This document shows positions 1 to 9,450 of a stretch of DNA of 64,000 bases, one piece after another. The notes beneath the pieces were generated by a model. It searched no databases and had not been told where the DNA came from. It saw only the letters and a list, made by a program, of their open reading frames with translations. Each line of letters begins with the position of its first letter. The first letter of the stretch is position 1. The translations under genes and the position numbers were made by a program. Source of the DNA: Planctomycetota bacterium (GTDB lineage: Bacteria > Planctomycetota > B15-G4 > SIAN01); the NCBI GenBank assembly GCA_028289345.1, contig JANQQL010000038.1:1-64000 (forward strand). Direction: 5' to 3'.

Positions 1-3000
1 GAAGTCCTCCAACTCGAAGAGGTCGGTGTCCGCGACAGCTTCTTTGACCTCGGTGGTCACTCGCTGTTGTTGGTCAAGGTCCACTCGCGTCTGCAAGAGC
101 ACCTGGAGCGCGAACTCTCCATGGTGGAGTTGTTCGAGCACCCCACCATCGAAGCACTCGCCCGTCATCTCAGCGGCGAGGCACTCGAAGAAGAAGCTCC
201 CGCGGACGAGCCTCGTCCCCGCGCCCGAGTCACTGATGATTCGATCGCCATCGTCGGCATGGCCGGACGCTTCCCCGGAGCCTCCAACGTGGAAGAGCTC
301 TGGAGCAATCTCCGCAACGGAATCGAGTCCATTCGCCACTTCAGCGAAGAGGAACTGCGCGAAGCCGGAGTCGACCAAGCCACCCTGTCGAACAAGGACT
401 ACGTGCGCGCCCGCGGCTATCTGGAAGATGCCGACCTGTTCGACGCCAACTACTTCGGCTACACCCCGCGCGAAGCCGAGGTCATTGATCCCCAGCAGCG
501 GCTCCTGCTGGAATGTGGGGTCGAAGCGCTGGAGCGGGCCGGCTACGACCCCGATCGCTACCGCGGCATGATTGGCGTCTACGCCGGCGCCACCATGAAC
601 ACCTACTTGCAGCGCATCCAATCCGACCCGGCGCTGATGGCCATGGTTGGTGGGCTCAAGACCCTGCTCAGCAACGGCAACGATTTCCTGGCCACACGCC
701 TTTCCTACAAGCTGAACCTGCGTGGTCCGAGTCTGAATCTCCAAACCGCCTGCTCGACCTCTCTGGTGGCCGTGCACCAAGCGTGCCGAAGTTTGCTGGA
801 CCACCAGTGTGACATGGCCTTGGCCGGAGGCGTTTGCGTCACCCTTCCGCTCAAGACGGGATATGTCTATCTGAAAGACAGCATCGCTTCCAAAGATGGT
901 CACTGCCGCCCCTTCGACAAATCCGCGTCGGGAACCGTCGGCGGCAACGCGGTGGCTTTGGTCGTCTTGAAGCGACTCTCCGAAGCTGTGGCCGACGGCG
1001 ACCACATCCACGCGGTCATCCGCGGCACCGCCATCAACAACGACGGCTCCGGGAAAATCGGATACACGGCGCCGAGCATCGAAGGCCAGACCAAGGTGGT
1101 TCGCCTGGCCTTGGAAGCGGCCCAGGTCGATCCCGGGACGATCACAGCCATCGAAGCCCACGGCACGGCGACCTCACTGGGAGATCCCATCGAGATCCGG
1201 GCCCTGAGTCAGGCGTTCGGCAAAGAGACCCGAACACCGGGAAGCTGTGCCATTGGTGCCTTGAAGTCCAACGTCGGTCACTTGGATGCGGCCGCGGGGG
1301 TGGCGGGAGTCATCAAGACGGCCCTCGGTCTGGAGCACGCCGAGCTGGTTCCCACCTTGCACTACCAGGAGTCCAATCCCGAGATCCACTTCGAACACAC
1401 TCCGTTCCAGGTCAACACCGAGCTTCGCCCCTGGGTGACCGAAGACGGAATCCCACGGCGCGCCGGGGTGAGTTCCTTCGGACTGGGCGGCACCAACGCT
1501 CACGCGATCCTCGAACAAGCCCCCATTCCCGAGGCTCCCGGCACTTCCCGTCCATGGCAGATTCTTTGCGTCTCGGCACGTACACCCAGCGCCCTTCAGC
1601 AAGCCACGGACAACGTCGTCGAGCATCTCGGAAAGAACCCGAAGCAATCCCTGGCGGATGTCTGCTTCACCTTGCACGCCGGACGCCGTCAACACCCGAT
1701 GCGCCGAGCGGTGGTCTGTGAAAACCACGACGGGGCCATGGAGTCGTTGCGGCGCCATCTGCCGGCCACCTCGTTCCAAGGTCAGGCACCGGATGCTCCT
1801 CGAGAGGTGTGCTTCCTGTTTCCCGGACAAGGCGCGCAGCATCCGAACATGGGACGTTCCCTCTACGAAAGCGAGCCGGTTTACCGAGCCGCAGTCGACC
1901 AATGTTGCGACGCCTTGAAGGAACACCTCGGCCTCGATCTACGAACGCTCTTGTATCCGGTCGCCGAACAACTCGATCACGCCGCAGGGGAACTCAAGAA
2001 GACGGCGTTCACCCAACCGGCGCTGTTCGTGACCGAGTATGCCTTGGCCAAATTGTGGATGCATTGGGGGGTGAAGCCATCCGCCATGCTGGGACACAGC
2101 ATCGGCGAGTACGTGGCGGCCACCCTGGCGGGAGTGTTCGAGCTGGACGACGCTCTCGAGTTGGTGGCGCTGCGCGGCCGACTCATGGGCCAAGCTCGCC
2201 CCGGGGCGATGCTTTCCGTGTCTCTTTCGGAATCGGAACTCCGACCGCTGCTGACGGAAGACCTTTCTCTGGCCGCGGTCAATGGAGAGCAGCTCTGCGT
2301 CGTCGGCGGGCCGTTCGAGGCGATCGAGCGCTTCGAGGAGCAATTGCGGGACCGCGGGTTGGAGCCGCGACGACTGGAAACCTCCCACGCGTTCCATTCC
2401 TCGATGATGGACCCGATCTTGCAACGCTTTGCCGAAGCAGTTTCTCGCATTTCCCGCAATCAACCTCGCCTGCCGTATCTGTCGAACGTGTCCGGCACTT
2501 GGATCACAGAGCAAGAAGCCAGCGACCCGAACTACTACGCACAACATCTGCGTCAGGCGGTGCGTTTCGCGGACGGGCTCGACAAGTTGTTCGAGCGCGG
2601 TCAGGCGCTGCTGCTCGAGGTCGGTCCCGGTCAGGGGCTCGGCAAACTCGCCCGCGCCCATCCGCGGCGGGAAGCCGACCACCCGATCGTGTCCTCCCTG
2701 GCCGCGCCCAAGGACGCGCCCGAGGAGGCCCGGATCTTCGCGGGAGCGGTGGCTCAGGTCTGGTGCCACGGTGCCCCATTGAACAGCGACGCGTTCTGGG
2801 AGAACCAGTCACGCCGCCGCGTCGTGCTGCCCACCTATCCGTTCCAACGTCAGCGCTTCTGGATCGAGAGCAAAGGCGCTCCGACGGCTCCTCAGGTGGT
2901 GGCGAGACACAGCGACGTCACCGACTGGTTCACACTCCCTTCGTGGAAACGCTCTGGGTTCTCCCGGCGCGAACTTGGCCAGGGAGCGCACTGGCTGGTG

Positions 3001-6000
3001 TTTCACGATGATTCGACACCCTGGCGAGAGTTCGTCGCCTGGTTGAACGAGCACGGCCAACAAGTCACCGAGGTCCTTTCCGGCACGAGTTTCCAAGAAG
3101 AGACCACGAATCGCCTTCGGGTCGTGGCCGGGGATCCGGATCAGATTCAACGAGTGGTTCGCGAGTCGAAGTCGGTCCGCCACGTGGTGCATGGATGGCT
3201 CGCTTCCTCTCCTTCGCTTCCCGCCCAAGCATCCTCGACGGCGGAGTGCGAGGAGGCTCTGGTGGCAGAAAGTCGGCGACTGGGCTTCGACACCCTGCTT
3301 TCTTTGAGCCAAGCTCTCGCGGCTGAAGGCAGAACCGAAAACTTGAGTCTCTTGGTCGTCACCACTCGATTGCACCAAGTTCTCGGCAACGAGGTGGTCG
3401 CCCCCAACAAGGCCACCGTCCTGGGGCCACCCATGGTGATCGGCGCGGAGCTGCCGTTCATCCAGAGCACCCTGCTCGACCTTGACCCGAATCCCGACGG
3501 TTTCTCGCTGGATGCATTGGTTCAAGAGAGCCTGCACGCCGGCCGCGATCGGGTCACGGCCTATCGGATGGGCCATCGCTGGGTGAGAACGTTCGAGTCG
3601 GTGCCCATGGAAGCCGTACCCCCGAACGGTCAGACAAGACTGCGAGAGCGGGGTGTCACGCTGATCACCGGCGGCCTGGGCGGCGTTGGACTCGCCATCG
3701 CAGGCTTCCTTGCCGAACAGGTGCGGGCACGACTGGTACTGGTTGGACGCCAGGAACTTCCGGATCGGGGCCAATGGGACTCCTGGCTCAACGAGCATGA
3801 AGAGTTTGATCCTATCGCTCAGAAGCTGCTCGCGATTCGGGCCTTGGAAGAGCAAGGCGCCGAAATCCTGGCTCTGTCCGCCGATGTTTCCCAAGCCGAC
3901 GACATGCAGAGAGTCGTCGAGCAGGCTCGAAAGCGATTTGGGGCCATCCATGGGGTCGTCCACGCGGCCGGCGTCCCCGGCGGAGCCACCCTGGATCGCC
4001 TCGACGCAACCCAGGTGGATCGGGTGTTTGCGCCCAAGGTGCAGGGTTCACTCATCCTGCAGAGTCTTTTCTCGGACGGCGAACTCGACTTCTTCGTGTA
4101 CTGCTCCTCGCTGATCTCGTTCCTGGGTCTGCCGGGTCGCGGCGAGTACTTGTCCGCCAACGCGTTCTTGGATGCGGCGGCGACCGAGCACGCGCGCCGC
4201 GCCTCCCAGACCTTCGTCACCACCATCCACTGGGACACGTGGAAGGACTCGGGCATGGCGGTGCAAACCGTGACCTCGAAGGACGGCAAGCAGGAGCGAC
4301 AAGGACCCGAGAACGGAATCACCAATGCGGAAGGAGTGGACTGCTTCGCCCGCATCCTGGCTCAGGACCTGCCGGAAGTCCTGGTGTCTTCCCACGAATT
4401 CGATCCACGCATCCTCGAGCGACACCACGTCCGTGGTAGTGCGGCGGACCCCGCAGAAGAGGCTGCCCGCGCGCCGCGCCATCCTCGGCCCGAACTGCGA
4501 GTCGAGTACGCGGCCCCAGCCAGTGAAGCAGAAACCACGCTGTGCGACATCTGGAGCGAGTTACTGGGCATCGAACCGGTCGGCGTGCACGACGACTTCT
4601 TCGAGCTAGGCGGCGATTCGGTCATCAGCATTCAGATCATCGCCCGCGCCAATCGCGCCGGGATCAAGCTCACGGCACGCCAAGTGTTCGAGTCGCCCAC
4701 GATCGCTCAGCTCGCGGCGGGCTCCGGGGACACCCAGAGCAGCGCCCCGGTGGAATCGGCCACGACCGGCGAAGTGCCTCTCACGCCGATCCAACACTGG
4801 TTCTTTGAAGAAGCTCCACCCCACGTCGATCACTTCAACCAATCCCTGTTGGTCGAAGTCACCCGTCCTCTGGAACGCGAACCGTTCGAACAAGCGGTGC
4901 AGGAAGTGGTGACCCGCCACGATGCCTTCCGCTTGCGATTCGTTTCTTCGGGCGGCGGCTGGCGGCAAAGCCTCCAAAACGACAGTGCCGCCACGTACTC
5001 CTTGACCTGGGACTCACTCCCTCTGGATCCGGACGCCGCCGAGCAACGCCAGAAAGAGATCCTGACTGCTGCGCAGAAAGCGTTGTCTCTTGGCGAAGGA
5101 CCTTTGCTGAGCATCGCATCGCTGACCCTTCCCGAAGGGAGCGGACCCGACCTGCTCTTACTGACCGCCCACCACCTGGTCATGGATGCCATCTCGTTGC
5201 GGGTCCTGATGGAAGACCTGCAACAGGCGTACGAAGCCAGAATGCGCGGGGAATCGCCGCGCCTTGCGGAGCTGACGACTCCTTTCTCGACCTGGGCTCG
5301 GGCCCAACACCACCGGGCCCAAGACGCGGAACTGCGCGCCGAAGTGGCTTCGTGGGAGGCCGTCTCGAATCACAGCACGAACGCACTGCCGACCGATCAC
5401 TCCACGGGACCCAACGACGAAGCCTCGGTCGACCAAGTCCGAGTCAAACTGTCGGTAGACGAAACCCAACGACTCCTCGAACGCACGTCGAAGGCCTACC
5501 GCACCCAGGTCCAGGACCTCCTTCTCACCGCATTGAGTCGCGCCTTGGCTCGGGGTGGTTGGGCACCCGCGACTCGTCTCACCCTCGAAGGCCATGGCCG
5601 CGACCCGGGTCATGACGGCATCGACCTGTCTCGCACCGTCGGCTGGTTCACCGCCCTGTATCCGCTGAGCATCACCGCCAGTGAAGAGGAATCACCGGAA
5701 GCGACGCTCAAGCGTGTCAAGGAAATCGTCCGGCAGGTGCCCCACCAAGGTGCTCACTTTGGCAGCTTGCGGTATCTGTGCGAGGACCCGAGTGTGGGGA
5801 AGCGAATGTCCGGCCTGGGAAGCGCGGACCTGGCGTTCCTTTACCTGGGTCGTTTCGATCGCGCCATGGCCGAAGCTTCGTTGTTCCAGGTGTCAAGCGA
5901 CTCACCGGGCCCGTTGTACGCCGCAGACACCCCCCGTCGACACTTGCTCGAGTTCTACTCTTTGGTCACCCAAGGACAGTTCCAGGCAAGTCTCCGGTTT

Positions 6001-9000
6001 AGCAAGAATCGCCACCGTCGCGAGACCATCGAACGCGTGGCCCACGCATTCGTGGAAGAACTGCGTACTTTGCTGGACGTCTGCGCATCGAACTCCGTTC
6101 GGGGCTTCACCCCTTCCGACTTTCCCGCCGCTTCGGTCGCACAACGAGACCTGGATCGCATTTCCGAGGCCCTCGGAGACCGTCGCGAACAAATCGAGGA
6201 CCTGTGCTCGTTGACACCGATGCAGCAGGGAATGTTGTTCGACAGCTTGGCGGTCGACAATCCCGGCTTGTACCGGCTGCAGATCGCCTACGGGCTCACC
6301 GGTCGACTTGACGTCGAAGCCTTCGAAAGAGCCTGGCGGGGAGTGGTGCGACGCCATCCGGTGCTGCGCACATCCTTCTTGTGGGAGTCTTTGGACGCAC
6401 CGGTCCAGCTCGTCTGGAGAAACACCCAGATCCCCCTGGAGCGATGGGACTGGACCGGGGTACCCGCGGACGAACAGGATCCGAAGCTGAAGGCTCACGT
6501 GTTGGAACACCAATCGAGCCGAGTGGACCTGACGCAAGCACCGTTACTCCAGCTCACCCTGATCCAGCGTTCTGCGGATCGCTACGAGTTCATTTGGGAC
6601 ATCCAGCACATCCTGCTTGAAGGGTGGTCGGCGGCTCAGGTCCTCCAGGAAGTGATGGCGGACTATCAGGCTCGCACCCGCGGCCAGACCTTCGATGCGC
6701 CCTCGCGCCTCCCCTACCGCGACTACCTTCACTGGCAGCAATCCCAGGATCCGGCACTTGCCGAAGCCGCATGGCGCAAGGAGCTGGAAGGCATCGCCAC
6801 TCCGACGTCTCTTCCCGGTGATCGCTCCGCGATGAGCTTCGTGGCTCCGGTGATGGAGTACGGTGCCGAACGTCTGAAGCTGCCCGAATCTGTGTCCCGA
6901 TCTCTGGAATCCTTCGCACGATCCAACGGCTTGACCATGAACACCTTGGTCCAGGCCGCTTGGGGACTGCTCCTGTCTCGCTGCAGCGGGGATCCGCGAA
7001 CGGTCTTCGGCACGATCTCTTCCGGACGATCGGCGCCGCTGGAAGGGATCGAAACGATGGTCGGCATGACCATCAATATCCTGCCCTCGGTGATCGACGT
7101 GCAAGAAGAGCTGACCGTGCGCGAATGGCTGAAAGACCTGCAACGCCGACAGCTCGCGTTGCGCGACTTCGAACACGTGTCCCTGGTGGAGATGAAGGGC
7201 TGGAGCGACGTGCCTCGCGGCGTCCCTTTGTTCGAAAGTCTGCTGATCTTCGAGAACTGGGCCGGGGACATCCAGGACTGGGGCGAAGAGCTGAAGGTCG
7301 ATCGCTTCCGCGGGGTTCAGGGGGGCCAGGGCTATCCGCTGACCGTCATCGTGGAACCCGGCAAGCAGCTCACCATGGGCATCGGTTACGAGACCGCGCG
7401 CTTCGACTCGGTGGGCGTGACCCGCATGCTCAGTCACCTGCGCACCATCCTGGAGGGACTCGCGGCCGACGCGGACCGTCAAGTGCGCGATCTGCCAATG
7501 CTTGGCGAAGAGGAAACCCAGCAACTCCTTGAGTCGGCCGGACCTCCGCCGATCACCGACTCTCCGGAACACCTCATCGCGCGGATCGACCGACATTTCC
7601 GAGAGCAACCCAACGAAGTTGCCGTGTCCTACGAGGATCGGCAGCTGACCTACGGCGAGCTGCAGTCCCGCTCGGCAGCGCTCGTCGCGAGACTCCGAAA
7701 ACTCGACCTGCAGCAGCGACCGGTGGCAATTCTCCTTCCTCGCTCGGAGCGACTGCTCGAGTGTGTGCTGGCGACCTGGCAATGCCGGTCCCCATTCGTG
7801 CCACTCGACCCGACCCATCCCCCGGAAAGACTGGCCGAGATCTGCCAAGACGCCGAGGTCGCCGCCGTTCTGACGAGCGAACAGCTCAAGCTGCCTCTGC
7901 CAGAGGGCACTCCCTGGATCACCATCGAGAGCGTGGAAGGGAGTGGAGTGTCCGGCCACCAGGCGGCGCCTTCGGAATCAGATCTCGACGACGTGGCGTA
8001 CATCCTCTACACCTCGGGAACCACCGGCAAGCCCAAGGGAGCCCTGATCCCCCATCGCAACCTCGCCCACGCCTACCTGGGCTGGGAACAGACCTACGGC
8101 TTGCGCGACCGGGTGCGGACTCATCTGCAGATGGCAAACTTCGCCTTTGACGTGTTCACCGGTGACCTGGTCCGTGCCCTCGGCTCCGGCGGTCATCTGG
8201 TCATGGCTTCTCAAGAAGCTCTCTTCCAACCGGACCGGCTGCTCGACTTGATGGAACAGACCAAAGTGAACACCGGAGAGTTCGTCCCGGCAGTCTTGCG
8301 AGGGGTGATGCAAAGACTCGAGGCGGCGCCGCGGTCACTCGCGGACCTACAACTGCTGGTCGTGGGCTCGGACACCTGGACCATGGCCGAAGCTCGACAG
8401 ATCCGACAACAGATCCCGGACCACGCCCGCTTGGTGAGTTCTTACGGCGTGACAGAATGCACCATCGACAGCACCTACTTCGAAATCGGCGACGGCGACG
8501 AACCGAATGACGCGGTCGTCCCGATCGGGATTCCATTCCCCGGCGCCGAGGTTTACGTGGTCGACGCTTCCTTACGACTCGTTCCTCCCGGCATCCCGGG
8601 CGAACTGTGCATCGCCGGAACGGGCCTGGCGCGCGGCTACTTGCGTCGTCCGGCACTCACTCGCGAGAAGTTCGTACCCCACCCGTGGAGTGATGGGGAA
8701 AGGACCCTTTACCGAACCGGCGATCAAGTCCGGCGGCGCGAGGACGGCGTGCTCGAATACCTGGGCCGCGTAGACGACCAAGTGAAACTGCGTGGCTATC
8801 GCATCGAGCTCTCGGAAGTGGAAACGGCCTTGCTCGCCCACGAGGGCATTGACGCCTGCGCAGCCATCGTGCGAGAGGATCGTCCCGGCGACAAACGGCT
8901 GGTCGCCTACTTCGTCGCTCCGGGCGAAGCGCCTGCCGCCGAAGAACTCGGGAAACACGCCCGTGCCCGATTGCCGGCGGCCATGGTCCCCTCCCACTTC

Positions 9001-9450
9001 ATGGCCTTGGACCAGCTGCCGCTGTCCCGCAACGGCAAAGTCGATCGACGTCGGCTTCCCGCACCGGACGCCGAGCGAACCCTGCAACAAGAGTTCGTCG
9101 CACCCCGGACGGAACAGCACCGCGCCATCGCCGAGATCTGGAAAGATCTTCTCGGAGTCGAGCGAATTGGAATCCACGACAATTTCTTCGACTTGGGAGG
9201 CCATTCCCTGCTACTGATGAACGCGCACCAGCGCATCAATCATCGCTTGGACGGCCAGCTTTCCATTCTCGAGATGTTCGAACACCCGACCATCGACCAG
9301 CTCACCCGCCGGCTGCAAGCCGCGAACACGACCTCGACGGGCTCCGCGTCGGCCGCCGACCGCGGGGAAGCACGCAAAGCGGGACGGGATCGCCTGCGTC
9401 AACGAAGTGCTCGGCGCCGCTCGCCACGCCCCCAGGAACGCCGTTCATGA
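1..9450 (+). CDS. Hybrid PKS-NRPS megasynthase, 5' end outside the window
   Basis: The reading frame is open from base 1, so the true start lies upstream; 3149 codons are visible. Domains in order (residues counted from base 1): carrier protein about 1-60 (GGHS, Ser codon 61-63), ketosynthase 81-505 (TACST, Cys codon 751-753, plus both His motifs), acyltransferase 605-910 (GHSIGEY; HAFH at 2386-2397 predicts malonyl-CoA), ketoreductase 1218-1427 (TGGLGGVG, YLSAN), carrier 1509-1572 (GGDS, Ser codon 4618-4620), epimerase-type domain 1588-2039, condensation domain 2067-2497, adenylation domain 2525-3024 (YTSGTTGKPKG), PCP 3034-3100 (Ser codon 9205-9207) and an Arg-rich tail of about 45 residues. 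It should extend a chain with malonyl-CoA, reduce the beta-keto group, then condense an amino acid that the A-domain residues suggest is ornithine-like. There is no DH, ER or TE domain. The stop overlaps the next start (ATGA), indicating translational coupling. Domain identity is firm; product structure is inference. Confidence 0.95.
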   Translation, partial: EVLQLEEVGVRDSFFDLGGHSLLLVKVHSRLQEHLERELSMVELFEHPTIEALARHLSGEALEEEAPADEPRPRARVTDDSIAIVGMAGRFPGASNVEELWSNLRNGIESIRHFSEEELREAGVDQATLSNKDYVRARGYLEDADLFDANYFGYTPREAEVIDPQQRLLLECGVEALERAGYDPDRYRGMIGVYAGATMNTYLQRIQSDPALMAMVGGLKTLLSNGNDFLATRLSYKLNLRGPSLNLQTACSTSLVAVHQACRSLLDHQCDMALAGGVCVTLPLKTGYVYLKDSIASKDGHCRPFDKSASGTVGGNAVALVVLKRLSEAVADGDHIHAVIRGTAINNDGSGKIGYTAPSIEGQTKVVRLALEAAQVDPGTITAIEAHGTATSLGDPIEIRALSQAFGKETRTPGSCAIGALKSNVGHLDAAAGVAGVIKTALGLEHAELVPTLHYQESNPEIHFEHTPFQVNTELRPWVTEDGIPRRAGVSSFGLGGTNAHAILEQAPIPEAPGTSRPWQILCVSARTPSALQQATDNVVEHLGKNPKQSLADVCFTLHAGRRQHPMRRAVVCENHDGAMESLRRHLPATSFQGQAPDAPREVCFLFPGQGAQHPNMGRSLYESEPVYRAAVDQCCDALKEHLGLDLRTLLYPVAEQLDHAAGELKKTAFTQPALFVTEYALAKLWMHWGVKPSAMLGHSIGEYVAATLAGVFELDDALELVALRGRLMGQARPGAMLSVSLSESELRPLLTEDLSLAAVNGEQLCVVGGPFEAIERFEEQLRDRGLEPRRLETSHAFHSSMMDPILQRFAEAVSRISRNQPRLPYLSNVSGTWITEQEASDPNYYAQHLRQAVRFADGLDKLFERGQALLLEVGPGQGLGKLARAHPRREADHPIVSSLAAPKDAPEEARIFAGAVAQVWCHGAPLNSDAFWENQSRRRVVLPTYPFQRQRFWIESKGAPTAPQVVARHSDVTDWFTLPSWKRSGFSRRELGQGAHWLVFHDDSTPWREFVAWLNEHGQQVTEVLSGTSFQEETTNRLRVVAGDPDQIQRVVRESKSVRHVVHGWLASSPSLPAQASSTAECEEALVAESRRLGFDTLLSLSQALAAEGRTENLSLLVVTTRLHQVLGNEVVAPNKATVLGPPMVIGAELPFIQSTLLDLDPNPDGFSLDALVQESLHAGRDRVTAYRMGHRWVRTFESVPMEAVPPNGQTRLRERGVTLITGGLGGVGLAIAGFLAEQVRARLVLVGRQELPDRGQWDSWLNEHEEFDPIAQKLLAIRALEEQGAEILALSADVSQADDMQRVVEQARKRFGAIHGVVHAAGVPGGATLDRLDATQVDRVFAPKVQGSLILQSLFSDGELDFFVYCSSLISFLGLPGRGEYLSANAFLDAAATEHARRASQTFVTTIHWDTWKDSGMAVQTVTSKDGKQERQGPENGITNAEGVDCFARILAQDLPEVLVSSHEFDPRILERHHVRGSAADPAEEAARAPRHPRPELRVEYAAPASEAETTLCDIWSELLGIEPVGVHDDFFELGGDSVISIQIIARANRAGIKLTARQVFESPTIAQLAAGSGDTQSSAPVESATTGEVPLTPIQHWFFEEAPPHVDHFNQSLLVEVTRPLEREPFEQAVQEVVTRHDAFRLRFVSSGGGWRQSLQNDSAATYSLTWDSLPLDPDAAEQRQKEILTAAQKALSLGEGPLLSIASLTLPEGSGPDLLLLTAHHLVMDAISLRVLMEDLQQAYEARMRGESPRLAELTTPFSTWARAQHHRAQDAELRAEVASWEAVSNHSTNALPTDHSTGPNDEASVDQVRVKLSVDETQRLLERTSKAYRTQVQDLLLTALSRALARGGWAPATRLTLEGHGRDPGHDGIDLSRTVGWFTALYPLSITASEEESPEATLKRVKEIVRQVPHQGAHFGSLRYLCEDPSVGKRMSGLGSADLAFLYLGRFDRAMAEASLFQVSSDSPGPLYAADTPRRHLLEFYSLVTQGQFQASLRFSKNRHRRETIERVAHAFVEELRTLLDVCASNSVRGFTPSDFPAASVAQRDLDRISEALGDRREQIEDLCSLTPMQQGMLFDSLAVDNPGLYRLQIAYGLTGRLDVEAFERAWRGVVRRHPVLRTSFLWESLDAPVQLVWRNTQIPLERWDWTGVPADEQDPKLKAHVLEHQSSRVDLTQAPLLQLTLIQRSADRYEFIWDIQHILLEGWSAAQVLQEVMADYQARTRGQTFDAPSRLPYRDYLHWQQSQDPALAEAAWRKELEGIATPTSLPGDRSAMSFVAPVMEYGAERLKLPESVSRSLESFARSNGLTMNTLVQAAWGLLLSRCSGDPRTVFGTISSGRSAPLEGIETMVGMTINILPSVIDVQEELTVREWLKDLQRRQLALRDFEHVSLVEMKGWSDVPRGVPLFESLLIFENWAGDIQDWGEELKVDRFRGVQGGQGYPLTVIVEPGKQLTMGIGYETARFDSVGVTRMLSHLRTILEGLAADADRQVRDLPMLGEEETQQLLESAGPPPITDSPEHLIARIDRHFREQPNEVAVSYEDRQLTYGELQSRSAALVARLRKLDLQQRPVAILLPRSERLLECVLATWQCRSPFVPLDPTHPPERLAEICQDAEVAAVLTSEQLKLPLPEGTPWITIESVEGSGVSGHQAAPSESDLDDVAYILYTSGTTGKPKGALIPHRNLAHAYLGWEQTYGLRDRVRTHLQMANFAFDVFTGDLVRALGSGGHLVMASQEALFQPDRLLDLMEQTKVNTGEFVPAVLRGVMQRLEAAPRSLADLQLLVVGSDTWTMAEARQIRQQIPDHARLVSSYGVTECTIDSTYFEIGDGDEPNDAVVPIGIPFPGAEVYVVDASLRLVPPGIPGELCIAGTGLARGYLRRPALTREKFVPHPWSDGERTLYRTGDQVRRREDGVLEYLGRVDDQVKLRGYRIELSEVETALLAHEGIDACAAIVREDRPGDKRLVAYFVAPGEAPAAEELGKHARARLPAAMVPSHFMALDQLPLSRNGKVDRRRLPAPDAERTLQQEFVAPRTEQHRAIAEIWKDLLGVERIGIHDNFFDLGGHSLLLMNAHQRINHRLDGQLSILEMFEHPTIDQLTRRLQAANTTSTGSASAADRGEARKAGRDRLRQRSARRRSPRPQERRS

